The notes beneath the pieces are model-generated. The model was not told the DNA's origin, searched no databases, and was given only the letters and a program-made list of their open reading frames with translations. The position numbers and the translations under genes were made by a program. Shown piece after piece: positions 45,538-56,700 of a stretch of 64,000 bases of DNA (position 1 is its first letter; every line of letters starts with the position of its first letter). Source of the DNA: Botryosphaeria dothidea. Lineage: Eukaryota > Ascomycota > Dothideomycetes > Botryosphaeriales > Botryosphaeriaceae. Where the stretch lies: NCBI GenBank assembly GCA_011503125.2, contig WWBZ02000051.1, positions 3,968,001 to 4,032,000 of the forward strand, written 5' to 3'.

Positions 45538-48395
45538 GTTATGAGCCCGGGGGACGCTACGGCTGGACGCCAAGACTACCCCACTTCTTAGCTCTTTGCT
45601 AATCAACTCTCCTACTCAACTGAGTACTCTTTACTAACACGTAACTGCTATCATCTACGGCTTCTGCCCGGTTATAGGCTACGGCGACTGAACCAACAAC
45701 TCAACACGGAGCCACACTGGCTACCACCTCTGCTCGAATCCAACTAGACCAACAACAACTTATAGACAACATGGGAGACTCTACCAAATCCCACATACTC
45801 ACCAAGTCTTCGGACTAGAATTACTAGTTATTCCTGGTGAAAGGAAGAGCCCAGAACACTGACATCTAGAGCCTCGTTGATCCTTCACTAACAACCAAAC
45901 CTCAGGGCACAACCAAACCTAAGAAACTAATAATTCAAGGCACAGTTACTGCTGATAAGAAGCTCACTTATAACTATAAGATAAGCAACTACCGCGTAGA
46001 CTACGCACTCTACGAAAAATAACAAAAGGCACTTACTAATCTTGCAACCTACATCCAGGACTTAATCGCCACAAATCTGCTCCCGTACATCAGCAATACG
46101 GATTCGGATAATTATCCTTAGACCTATCTGACAACGCTTAAAGCTAAACTTGCACTAACTAACGAAGCTATAGATCTGGAACTCGAACAGTAGTATAATC
46201 AGCTCAAGCGAGGTCCATCCAACCAGAACATTGAGAAATGGCTTCAATCTTGGGAAGAGGTCTACACTAAGGCTAAGCAACGCGACTTGCCACAAGTCAA
46301 AGACGACCGACTAGTCAGAGACTTTCTCCTCTCTCTTCGAGGAATCGATTCCACCTACTCTTAGATGGAACTGCACCTTCTACGAGGCCAAGAAACTAAG
46401 CCAACCCTTCATAAAGCTGTTGAAGACTATAGGCAACACCTACGCATCGAGAATCTCGAGAAACCATCCAAATCCTCGAAGCACTCAGCCTTCCCGGCCA
46501 CTTTCAAGGGCAAGGAATAGGAAAACAACGAAAAGCCACCTTGTATCTGTGGACTCAATCACTGGTATAAGGACTGTTTCTACCTAAACGAGGACATACG
46601 GCCCAAGCACTAGACACCAAATAAGGCTGCTTAAACACGTGTCAACGAGAAACTCAAGGATCCAAAAATCAAGGCACGAATCGACTATGCACTAAATCGA
46701 GAAAAGGAAAGACAACTCGGTTCTCCATCCACTACAAACACGACTGCAACTCTAATACCTAACGTTCAAAGCAAATTACCTTTAATCGAGGTCGCCTTAT
46801 TCTCTGTTATCAGCTACTCTATAAGGAGAGCTAATACCTCTCTTCAGTCATCCTGGATTCTCGACTCTAGAACAGATCATCATATCTGCAACCGATCCAT
46901 GCAGGATAGATTTAAACAAACCAGAGCTGCTGAACCAGACGAATACCTCACCTGTGGAGAAACAACTGTACCAATCACTGCCTATGGGATAGTCACTATT
47001 AACGTTAAGACACCATCTAGTAAAGGCCATATCACTCTCTAAGATGTTGCAATGTCTCCATCTTTCATGGCTAATCTTATATCGCTTGACAAAGCTCTTG
47101 AAGCAGGAATCGACTGGAACCCAAGGACTGGAACTCTTAGCAAGAACAATCAGACGCTCTGCTTCACTGAACGACACAACGGATACTTCTACCTTAAACG
47201 AAATACAGCACCTCTTCAAGCTTATTATTCGACACTTCTCGTAACTTAACTAACTGCTTTCGCAACCAAAGCCGCATACATCACCAACTGGCACCGTATC
47301 CTTGGCCACGCTAGCCAGGAAACTCTTCAACATCTCGAAGAATCCACCGAAGGAACACAAATCACTCCATTACTATCTGAATAACCACTCCAGTACTACG
47401 AAACCTGTGCTCTATTAAAGGCTCACAGAATCGTCTCTCGATCTTCAGATAAAGAAGAAGAACCAACTAAGCCTTTCTCACGCGTTACATTCGATCTTCT
47501 CCAGCTTATACCAGCTTATAACGGAGATAAATGGATAGCTTATCTTGCTTACTCATTATTAAACTTCATCCTCCCATTCACATACCGGCATAAATCAGAC
47601 ACTTCTGAACTAGCCATCTATAGACTTAAAATCATTAAGATCCGCTACCAGGGCAAGGTTATCTTCTTTAGAACTAATAGAGAAACTACACTCGGAAATA
47701 CCTTTCTCTCCTATCTTATGGATCATGGAATTACCCTTAAAACCTCAGCTCCTGCAACACCCGAGCAAAACGGATACTCTGAACGCTCAGGGGGTGTACT
47801 TCTCATTAGAGCACGAGCCATGCGAATTGGCGCAAACCTTCTAGAAAGACTATGGCCTGAAACTATCCGAGCCGCCGCCTATATCTATAATAGGACTCTA
47901 CTCAAGAAACTCGGCTAGATTACACCTTTTAAAAGAGTCACTGGCAATAGACCAAATCTCTCGCATCTTAAAGCCTACGGATGCAAAGCCTACTCTCTAC
48001 GCAAAGATCTTCCACGCACTCATAAGCTTGCTGAACGAGTATTTATCGGATATCTTGTTGGGTACGACTCGACCAACATCTTCCGCATCTGGATCCCAAG
48101 CCAGGATAAAGTAATACGGACCAGAGACGTCACTTTTGACGAAAACAGCTTCTTCGATCCATTAGAGACTAATATCGGTAAAACCCTTGGAAAGGAGATA
48201 ATTGAGACTCTCAATACTCCTGCTCTGCTATTAATCTATGGTCTTATGCCTCAGGAAGAACCTGAATCCTCTACCCTCAATCAATACAATCAGACAACAA
48301 ACCAACAATCTCAAGCTGAGAAAGACCCATCAACTCAAACGCTACCCACACCCTCAGAATCAGTAGAACCTGAAGTAGGACCTCTCGAATCAGAA

Positions 48396-48456
48396 GAAGA
48401 ACAAGAACAAGAACAAGAACAAGAACAAGAACAAGAGCAAGAGCAAGAGCAAACTG
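48396..48456 (+). repeat. Glu-Gln codon repeat (gaacaa/gagcaa)n
   Basis: About nine hexamer units encode alternating Glu and Gln in the linker between integrase and RT of the copia polyprotein. Some units are gagcaa, so it is interrupted. Linkers here are variable in copia elements and tolerate length change. Confidence 0.9.
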
Positions 48457-49823
48457 AACAACGACTCGGACCTCTACTACCTGCCCAATATGACACTCCA
48501 CCTCAACCAGGCGCTGCTCCCGGCAATAGAGCACCACGAGGAGCAGATATCTCAGCCACATTTACTAAAGAAACTATCATTCCAGAAAACAGCTCACGAA
48601 GTTCTCGGAATCAAAATCCAAACTACAGCAATGACCCTTTTAGAAAGCCTCGAAAACCACGAAAAGAAGCATATACTGCAACACTTGCTTAAGCTTAAGA
48701 ATAACCAAAATCGACTTTCTATAACGCGTTCTTAGCTGCAATTAACACTCCAAAACCTAAGTCTAAAGTTCATCGAGATAATCTTCTACCAGAGCCAAAG
48801 AACTTCGAGGAACTCCTTAATTATCTATTTAAGGACGATTTTTTTGCCTTACTCCTCGAGGAAATCCAGAAACTTGAGTAAATCTAAACCTGGATACAAG
48901 TCCTAGTTACTCAAGCACACAAGGCAAAGAAACGGATTATTCCACTCACCTGGGTATTCAAGTATAAGTTCGACGAAGAAGGATACCTTATTAAGTTCAA
49001 AGCTCGACTCTGTGTTAGAGGAGACCTTCAATCAACTGCTTAGGATACCTACGCTGCCACGCTTGCTGCACGAATCTTTAGAGGACTTATGGCAATCATG
49101 GCTGCTTTCGACCTTGAATCAAGGCAGTACGATGTTATTAATGCGTATCTACACGTCCCAATCGACGAGGAAATATATTATAAACCACCACTAGGCATGA
49201 AAATCAAGGACGGACTCGTTCTCCTACTCCTACGAGCATTATATGGACTTAAATAATTACCAGCTCTCTGGCAAAAGCACTTGTCAAAAACACTTCAAAA
49301 TCTCGGCCTTACTAAAGTGCCAAAAGCTCCTTGCCTATTCATAAACGAACATATAGTCCTATTCTTCTTCGTGGATAATATCGTTATCATCTACCACAGG
49401 GATTACACTGCTTATATCGATGAATTCCAACGAAAACTCTTCGAAATCTACGAGATGCGATACCTTGGCGAACTCCAATGGTTTCTAGCAATCAGAATTA
49501 TCCGAAACAGAGACGAGCGCAAACTCTGGCTATGCTAAGACTCCTATATCGCTAAACTCGCTGCGAAATTCAACGTTAAAGAGGACTCGAAGCGCTCAGT
49601 TCCTCTCCCTCCTGATGAACCTATCACTCAGAATCCCGATAAAGCTACGGATTAAGATATATACGCTTTTCAGCAGAAAGTCGGATCAATCAACTACGCT
49701 GCAGTCCACACCAGACCAGATATTACACACGCAGCATCACGACTCTCTGAACACCTACAGAATCCCTCAGCTCAGCACCTTCATCTCGCTCAACGAGTTC
49801 TTGAATATCTATCACACACTCGA

Positions 49824-50585
49824 GGCGTCTAGGCGACTCAACGGAGGGTCTTAATAGGCGTGGAGCACGCAACCTATGACGATGACACAGGCCAGCGGTA
49901 AGGGGAGGCTCTCGAGGAGTCACAGGCCAGTCGCGCAGAGACTCAACACGTTAGAAACACAGGCCAGCTCAGGACAAGAGGGGATACAAGCTTGGTTAGT
50001 AGGAGCGGGTGGAGCAGGTCGCCCGGCGTGGGATCTAGTCCGTTACCCCTTCTGCAAGACACGGTCGGCCTGTTATGGGGAGACCCTTACAGGCAACGCG
50101 AAACGGGGACCTGGTGAGTATAGGGTGTTGCGCCCCTGCACGATACCTGGGCTGCCCGCGGGGCGTAGTGCGCAGCAGCCACTGCTGGCTCCGAGGACCT
50201 CACCCCTTCGCTGGGCTCTGACCCTCGGTGCACCTGGATGGCAGGCAGGATCACGTCCTGGCCGGAGAGACTGCTGCGTGGCTCGAGAGAACGGATGCGC
50301 GTGTCGGTATGCATAGAGACGGGACTGTTCGCCTCCAAACCAACGCTAAAGTAAACGAGAATGAACAACTAGGAGCTTTTAGGACAGAGCGCCGGCGATG
50401 CATGCTTAAGGAGTAAACAGGGATTACTTAGGCAGGAGGGGTTTAGCCCGGCCCTGACTATGGAGGCCGCAATGAGAAGCGGCTGAAAACTGGGGTAGGG
50501 GCCTAGATAGACCTTTGGGAGACTGGAGGTTATAGGCATGTCGAACCCTACTACAACTTTGTACATAGATACAATTGTATGATTT
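49824..50585 (+). repeat. X element, copy 2: GC-rich, lightly mutated
   Basis: GC-rich compared with everything around it, and rich in CA/TG. It is homologous, inverted, to about 3060-3830. The motif cacaggccag occurs three times (49886, 49921, 49958), 35-37 bp apart. A 146-codon frame (49876-50316 plus) and 93- and 65-codon frames on the minus strand exist, but high GC alone favours such frames, and I recognise no domain or known RNA. Its 3' end, about gtatgatttc, is nearly the same point as in copy 1, whereas its 5' end lies inside copy 1, so this copy is 5'-truncated. Confidence 0.75.
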
Positions 50586-51157
50586 CCTGCCTGGCCTTTC
50601 TAGGGTGGCACAGGTTCTAAGTTCGAATCTTAGACCGCTTACCTACTCGTGGCATATGCGTCCCACGTTAAAAGCACACGTACCCGCGTTCTCCCTAGCG
50701 GTAATAAGGGGGAAAATCCACAGGTGGTTAGGGTGGGCCATAAGTGGCATGTACGTCCCACTATAAAAGCATACGTACCCGCGTTCTCTCTAGCGGTAAC
50801 AAGGGGGAGAAGGGCCAGCTAGGCGCTTCTAAAAATAAATTTTAAGAGCGCTTTACCAGCGCTTATAAATAGGTAAGCCGGGACTTCTTACGGCTTAGTC
50901 TTAAGATTTACAGTTACCTCTCTCTACAGTTCCTCCCTCTTAGCTACTCTTCCTACTTTAGACACCGCTACCGGTATATAGAAAAACCATACTAAATAGA
51001 GTATCTGCGGATACTACTATTGTAGATAGGGAAGGTTTTTACCCGGGCTATCCCAAGAAAGTAGCCACGGTTTCCCCTTCTATATACCCTTACAGATAGC
51101 CACAGCTGCATAGACCCTTCGGGGAGCTAAATCAGCTTAAAATTGAATTTATCTATC
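50586..51157 (+). mobile_element. SINE copy 5, lacking the first about 55 bp
   Basis: Begins at cctggcctttctaggg, inside the tRNA-like head, so the A-box side is missing but the B-box region gttcgaatc (about 50621) is present. The rest is the best-preserved SINE body in the window, ending aatttatctatctat. Confidence 0.9.
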
Positions 51158-51796
51158 TATCTATCACACACTCGAAGCTACGCTCTCACTTTCTCAGGCT
51201 TCACTCAGTCCACTAAGGATCTATTCATTACTTCCAGCGACGCCTCCTTTGCTTCGGATATCGATACAAGAAAAAGTATTCAAGGCTTTCTTTTCCGACT
51301 CTTTGGAGGAGCTATCGACTGGAAAGTAGCCAAACAACGCACTGTTACGACCAGCAGCACCGAAGTAGAATTACTCGCTCTCTCAACTACCGCCAAGGAA
51401 ACTATCTAGTGGGAAAACCTCTTCAAAGCAATCGACTTCTCGACTAGATATCACACAAAGATCCAGTGTGATAACACTTAAACAATCCGCCTGCTTGATG
51501 AAGAGACCTACAAGCTTATTACGAAACTTCGTCACGTCCAAATCCATAGCCACTGGCTACGCCAGGAAGTATAATAAGGCAATATCTTAATCTCCTGGAT
51601 CCCTACTGCAGAAATAATTGCAGATAGACTTACGAAACCTCTTAATAAACAGAAATATTAATACTTTCTTTAATAGATTAGACTCGAAGATATTACTACT
51701 AAATTATAAGATAACTAACTACTCTGCTTAATTTCTCACGCTTAATACTGCTTTTACTATTACGACCCTCCTAATACGTATACGTCGTAAAGGGGG

Positions 51797-52037
51797 TGTA
51801 TTAGACTTTCTTGCCTTACTACCTTAGGCATCTTAGTTATCTCGAATGTTCTATCCTTTATATAATAACACTCTTTAATACCCAACCCCGCATCGGCACT
51901 CTCTCTCGGATCTTTAGTATCCTCGGTTATATAGTTATTACCTATATATATAAGCAAGCCTACCAACCTCCCTTTCAGGAGATAGGCAGAATCTACTCTC
52001 TTTTCTAACCTTATACTCTTTACTCTAAAATCTAACA
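51797..52037 (+). repeat. Ty1-A 3' LTR (241 bp)
   Basis: Follows the purine run aaaggggg. Starts tgtattagactttc and ends aatctaaca. It is homologous to 45299-45537 but more mutated, with some non-RIP differences in the middle. Confidence 0.87.
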
Positions 52038-52571
52038 ATTATGTAGTCAAGGTTAGGCAATCTAAAATTCCGATTTTATTAAATTTATATAATATTCGTG
52101 CGTACTACCTTCCCGGCAGTTACAGCTTTACTAGATATAACTTTTAGAGATAATATAAAGCGCTTCGCCGTTCGGTTCTTCCGCTATACTATAGCAGACA
52201 ATAATATTTTAAGCAGGCTTTACTATAGCGCCATTACGTTATAGGATATAAAATATAAGTATAGCCGGATAAGTTTTATGGTAGTCAAAGTTAACGTTAA
52301 GATTATAGCGCTACAACCTTTTTCCGCTTACACGCCTATAACGGTATTAACAGGCTTAGAAGAGAGTTTAAAGCAACTAGCTAGTTGGCTCGACACGTGC
52401 AACCGTTCCTACGCATGCGACACGACTGACTACTATAGGTTTCTACTTTCTAGACTTAAATACGTCGACAAAGGCTCTAACCCTAAGATATATGCTCGAA
52501 TATACCGTACTTTTTTAATGTACTCTATATAAGTCCTTCCCCTTTTATATAAGCTTTCCCGCACCCTAAGA
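52038..52571. other. Unassigned, moderately mutated sequence
   Basis: An 84-codon frame (52278-52532 plus; contains LEESLKQLASWLDTCNRSYACD) is present, but I recognise no family and the neighbourhood is relic DNA. No repeat of this stretch is seen elsewhere in the window. Confidence 0.4.
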
Positions 52572-53920
52572 TATATAGATTAGATTAGATTAGATTAGTC
52601 TACTTAGGCTACGATATCTTCTATAGAGATATAAGAGCCGTCCTATATATATTGCCGCGCCTTTTATCCGTTATTGCCTTGCCTTACTTCTTAGCCTAAC
52701 TCCGTTTAGTAATCGTACGGCGGCTGCGTCGCCCCGCTAGTCCTATCTAGGCCGGATAGCCGTGCAGTTAATTTTAGAAATTAAATTACCGCCTTAACCA
52801 CCCGTATATCCGGCCTCTATCGTTCCTTTAGCCTATCGACCGGTTGCCTAGTCCGCCAGTCCTACCTCCTACTCTACCCTCTAAGTATATATAAAATATC
52901 TCCCCACCTTTCTCTAACCGTGCTTTCTAACTCGCTACGGGCCTACTACTATCGCGGGTAGACTAAGAGGATATACCGTACTATCTCCATTTCTTATCTA
53001 TACTCGTACCGTCCTAATTCCTCTTTCCGTAGCTAGTAGAGAAATTCTCGGAGGAAGCTATAGTTAGTCCGACACTAGATAAGGATAGCTATACTTTCCG
53101 CGTCGAGGCTATTATATAGCCGTAGTATATATTATCCTAGAAAGGCTCCATCTAGCTTGCGCGTATATTTCCCCTACGGGCTCGGCTTTACTACTATATC
53201 CTCTCGATCCTAGCGTAGCCGCTACCTTACTAGCGCCTTAACTATTTCCCTTACCCGCCGTCTATTACGCCTATCGATCGTTAGTCGTAGCCTAGGTACT
53301 ATTATTTCTTAAGCGGCTTAGTATGCCGCCTCGTTCCCGGCGACTCTACTATTAGCTAGTACCTATATAAACTTAACTACTACGCCCTTAACTTTAATCC
53401 TAACTATAAGCTCCCGTATTCTCTTAACTAGATATTAGTCTAATAGGCTTACTTATAACGTTCCTAAACGCTAGAGTGCCTTTATACTATCCGTAACTAT
53501 CTAGAAAGTATACACGATACGGTTTAGTATTAGTATATTTATCTACCGCGGGCGCTAGGCCAGCTATTCTAGTACGAATACTATAGCTCGTAATTCCGCC
53601 ATTACTACTATTATATTTTAGCTCTATTATACTATCTATTACCTAATTACTATAAAGCCTTTAATTCTAGTCTAGCGTACTACTACCGCGCTATAAAGCC
53701 CGTGCCTACTTACCTATCGGTAAAGATAGTATCCGCGGTTAGTAGTATCTACGCCTTAGCTATCGCGCTATCCCGGTTAGTAATAATAATATTTAGCTAG
53801 ATATCGCGCTCCTAAGATAGGAGGGTCTATAATACGATAGTCTCTATAGAGGCTATTCTTTCTAGAGTAATAATACTTCCGTAATAGTTCTAAGTCTTTC
53901 TTAGTAGGGAGGGATATACC
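52572..53920 (-). mobile_element. LINE-B, 3' end with RNase H, RIP relic
   Basis: On the minus strand, translation with stops gives FTDR near 53730, MAELRAIVFVLE near 53600, IVTDSIKAL near 53500 and FIVLANSRVAGNEAAY-like sequence near 53330. These are the conserved blocks of the RNase H domain found at the C-terminus of many fungal LINE ORF2 proteins. The 3' end at the left carries a short tandem repeat, gatta (plus strand, 52572-52597), which is its probable tail. LINE-A here lacks RNase H and has a tatc tail, so this is another family. The 5' side is cut by a copia LTR. Confidence 0.7.
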
Positions 53921-54104
53921 TATTAGACTATTTCCTTACTACCTTAGATATAACTTATTTCTCGAATCTTCTTACGGAAATATAGAAGGTATTAATTATA
54001 CCTAATATCCTCGGATTAATACTTCCTTAGATATCTATACTTCCTCGGTTATTTAGTTATTACTTATATATATAAGCAAGCCTACCGACCTTTCTCTCCG
54101 GCGC
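53921..54104 (+). repeat. Ty1-A LTR fragment, heavily mutated
   Basis: Matches 45299-45470 from tattagactatttcc to aagcctaccgacc; the last about 70 bp of the LTR are missing. It is a solo LTR remnant, older than the full element at 45299. Confidence 0.82.
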
Positions 54105-54290
54105 TAAGAAGGCGTAATAGTACTTTATCGACTACCGCCTAGCAGCGGGCTAGGAGTATCTAGGAACTATAACGAGGGTAGAGAAGATTAGGAACCTCCT
54201 CGGACTAACGGGGTAGTTTCTCTTTTAAAACCTCCTTAAATTAACGGCGGTATTCCGGGGGAGATACGAGGAACCGTAAATAGTAGGTTT
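54105..54290. other. Unassigned repeat debris
   Basis: A short CA-poor stretch between two copia LTRs, with a plus-strand reading of about 60 codons including YRLAAG and LLGLTG. No family is recognised. Confidence 0.35.
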
Positions 54291-54418
54291 TATAATAAAA
54301 GTTAGGTAGAAAGCGAAGGATCTTATTTATCTAGCGAAAAGATAGCTACTCTACCCGTTAATAAGCCCTATAGAAGGTAAAACTAGCTATAAAGTTAGTA
54401 TAGATAGACGTTAATACA

Positions 54419-54450
<32 letters not shown>

Positions 54451-54523
54451 GACCTCCCTCTTAGAAGCTAGATAGAATCTACTCTCTTTCTAACCTTATA
54501 ACTCTTTACTCTTAAATCTAATA
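54291..54523. repeat. Ty1-B LTR, second copy (233 bp)
   Basis: Matches 40956-41176, starting tataataaaagttag and ending aaatctaata. The (act)n run is about ten units here against about five there, which explains the extra length. It is heavily mutated, and no target repeat is visible. Confidence 0.7.
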
Positions 54524-54625
54524 CTAAGATATATATAATAGAATATAAGCGTAATATTTAGCTAATTAGTACTTTAATACCTAATTTTTATTAAGCTTTC
54601 TATATGCCTCGGTTATAGTATAGAT

Positions 54626-55228
54626 AAAAAAAAACGACTATATAAAAAAATCGACCCTAAGCTACGGCGCCGGGAGAGGGCCCTAGGGACTCTTCTAGGC
54701 TTCGCGAGTTCTAAAATAGTACTTAAGATAGCTATAACCGCGTTAGGGTTAATATAGAGGCCGTAGGAAGGGGCGAATAGCCTCCCCTAGTAACTACCTC
54801 TATCTAATCCTAATATACTTCTAAGAAACCGTAGAGTACCCGGTATAGCGTAGAATACGTTAAAAGAGCCTTAAAAACAGCAGATACCCTCCTCTAAGCC
54901 CTATAAACATCCGCTAGCCTTTCTTTAGTCCTCTCTAGCTAGGTAAAAAATTTTCTCGATATTACTAAGATAATCTTCTAGGATTATATTACTATCTACT
55001 AGAAGGTAACTACTAAGAAGCTAGGCCTAAAGAATATTCTAAAAGAGATCTAGTAGGTCTAAAGAATAGTTAGTAGTATCTAAACTAACTCTATATCTAT
55101 ATCTATTACTCGTAGCTAGGTATAAATTATAGCCTAAGTAGCTCCGAAGCCCTCTACCCCTCTAGCTACTACTAAACTTATCCTCTACTTTCCTAAAATA
55201 GTAAATAGATAAAAAGTAGCTAAGATCT
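54626..55228 (+). mobile_element. LINE-A 5' end fragment (ORF1 start)
   Basis: Begins with the A-rich LINE-A leader and aaaaaaatcgaccctaagct, and runs through the first about 200 codons of ORF1, matching the minus strand of 15180-15778. Homology ends near gctaagatctct. A 5' piece without a 3' end is not an ordinary LINE insertion, so the rest was deleted or displaced. Confidence 0.8.
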
Positions 55229-56390
55229 CTATTAAACTATAGGTAGGCCTTAGGCCCTAATCTATATAAGGTTAGAAGAAAGAACTAAATTTCTAACTAT
55301 ATACTTCTACCTATCCTTCCTAGTAAAGAAAAATAAATATCCTTAAATATATAGATCTAAACTAGTAAAACTAAGGAAATAAGTATATCTAAGGAAGTAA
55401 TATCCGAGGGTATTAGATAAGAACTATAGTAAATTAATGCCCTTCTCTTCTCTAGTAGAATCTTCGAGAGATTATAGTAACTAATAAACTAAACGATAAG
55501 TACTACCTAAGAAATAAGAAGATTTTAGTTAATATTTCTTTAAGTAGATAGCGCTGCTTTAGGCTTACGATAGATAATCTTCTTACAGCTATTAAATCTA
55601 TATCGCGAATATACGCCTCTCCTAAGAATTATAAGTATTACGACTAGCATCGATATACGATTAAGATAGGTTTAAAACTAATAGGTTCTTAATCTTAGAA
55701 GGGTAAAGGGAAGAAGGTAGCTATAACGGCTAGATAAGGAACTAGTATTAAGATAAGGCACGTAATAACGTATAGATAGTAGGAGTACGGGTACGCGGTA
55801 ACGTTACGCGATTCTATAGCTTTATAGCCCTCGCTTATACGTAGACTAGAGTATAAAGTACGACCTCTCTATAGTAGTATCGAGTCTTATTATAAGCGTA
55901 ATCTATAGCGCATAGTATTCTTTCTAGAATTATTCTTTCTAGGATTTATACTCTTATACTTACGGGTATATATCTTACTCGCCGCGTTAGGATCTATAGA
56001 AATTTATATATATACCTATTCTTTGCCGCCTCGAGACTATTCCGGGTATATTTCGGACTAAGCGCACGAGGAAGAAGACGAATAAAACTAATACTCTAGC
56101 TACTCCCTCGTAATAGAACGACGACTCCGCTTCTAGGCTACTACGTCCGTCGCCCTCCCTAGAACGTAAGCGGCCCGCTTCCAATAATTATCTTTATACG
56201 CCTCCTCGACTAAGACTAGCATCCGCCGCGCTAGATACGATCCTCTCTACGCTTTTTTCGCTATTACTTAATTAAGTATTAGCCGCTAGCCTACCGCGCC
56301 CTTCTTTTTCTCTAATAAGTACTACTATAAACTATTAAAACTATTTAAAATCTAGCCTAGCGACCTTTAAAGAGATTTCCTAGTATTAAA
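55229..56390. other. Unassigned RIP-mutated sequence
   Basis: CA-poor with stops in all frames except short ones (a 65-codon minus frame at 56184-55987 shows no domain). It lies between a LINE 5' fragment and a gypsy integrase tail, so it is likely old transposon DNA. Confidence 0.4.
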
Positions 56391-56700
56391 AGTAGAGGTA
56401 ATTATAGCTAAGATTAAGAAAGTTACGTATTAGATATAGATAGCTATAGTAGAGATTTAATAGGAAAAAGAAAAGTAAGCTAACTAATAAATAAACTTCT
56501 TACCGGCGTAGAAAGTAGATAATAAGGTCTATCTATATCTAAAAACCTAAGAAAAAATAGGCTAAGTAAGAAGCTCGATAATAAAGTAGTAAAATTTTCT
56601 AAAATCGAGGTAGTTAGATCTTATAACTATAAATTAGATTCTATAATATCTTTTACGTTAACCTCCTCCGGCCTATAGAAATAGAGCCGCTACTAAGTTA
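56391..56700 (+). pseudogene. Gypsy integrase C-terminal fragment
   Basis: Translation with stops gives DNKVYLYLKNLRKNRLSKK near 56520 and then KFSKIEVVRSYNYKLDS near 56600. This is the pattern of the integrase C-terminal domain of Ty3/gypsy elements (a 'GDKV-L-KN-RT-RPS-KL' block, then a 'F-I-EV-GS-SY-LD' block). The rest of the element is not recognisable. Confidence 0.65.

Larger units (their letters stand above)
49824..51157 (+). mobile_element. Chimeric retrotransposed insertion: X element joined to a 5'-truncated SINE
   Basis: The whole 1334 bp is flanked by the 18-bp duplication tatctatcacacactcga (49806-49823 and 51158-51175) and splits the copia frame, which resumes exactly after it. 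The first about 762 bp (49824-50585) are X and the last about 570 bp (50586-51157) are the SINE without its first about 55 bp, ending in the tatc tail. One pair of target repeats around both parts means they inserted as a single molecule. Mutation is very light, so this is among the youngest events here. Confidence 0.88.
45771..51718 (+). pseudogene. Ty1-A gag-pol, single copia polyprotein frame with RIP stops
   Basis: From ATG 45771 one frame can be followed to 49823 and, after the insertion, from about 51160 to TAA 51718. Blocks in order: gag (WLQSWEEVYTKAKQRDLP near 46240; zinc knuckle CICGLNHWYKDC near 46540); protease WILDSRTDHHICN near 46855, with Arg where the active-site Gly belongs; gag-pre-integrase WHRILGHASQETLQ near 47290; integrase core (PATPEQNGYSERSGG near 47754, AAAYIYNRT near 47875). 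A Glu-Gln repeat linker follows near 48400. RT has LTWVFKYKFDEEGYL near 48950, then FVDNIVI near 49369 with Asn for the second catalytic Asp. RNase H: SSDASFASDIDTRKS near 51230, TEVELLALS near 51362. Stops are TAG/TAA at former Gln/Trp codons; I find no frameshift. Confidence 0.92.
45299..52037 (+). mobile_element. Ty1-A, nearly complete copia retrotransposon with a nested insertion
   Basis: 5' LTR 45299-45537, gag-pol in one frame (45771-51718), purine run aaaggggg at 51789-51796, 3' LTR 51797-52037. The domain order gag, protease, integrase, RT, RNase H is that of Ty1/copia. RIP mutation is light but has put stops throughout, so it is dead. The flanks cttat (45294-45298) and attat (52038-52042) agree in 4 of 5 bases, a possible mutated target duplication. 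A 1334-bp chimeric SINE insertion interrupts it at 49824. Without that insertion it would be about 5.4 kb, usual for copia elements. Confidence 0.93.

Noticed and set aside
48277..48561. 94-codon minus-strand Leu/Val-rich frame
   Set aside because: Complement of the Glu-Gln repeat in the copia linker.
49876..50316. 146-codon plus-strand frame in X
   Set aside because: The sequence is GC-rich, which lengthens chance frames on all strands; overlapping minus-strand frames are equally good and no domain is seen. X is annotated as a repeat instead.
55987..56184. 65-codon minus-strand Arg-rich frame
   Set aside because: No domain; surrounded by RIP-mutated DNA with stops; probably chance.
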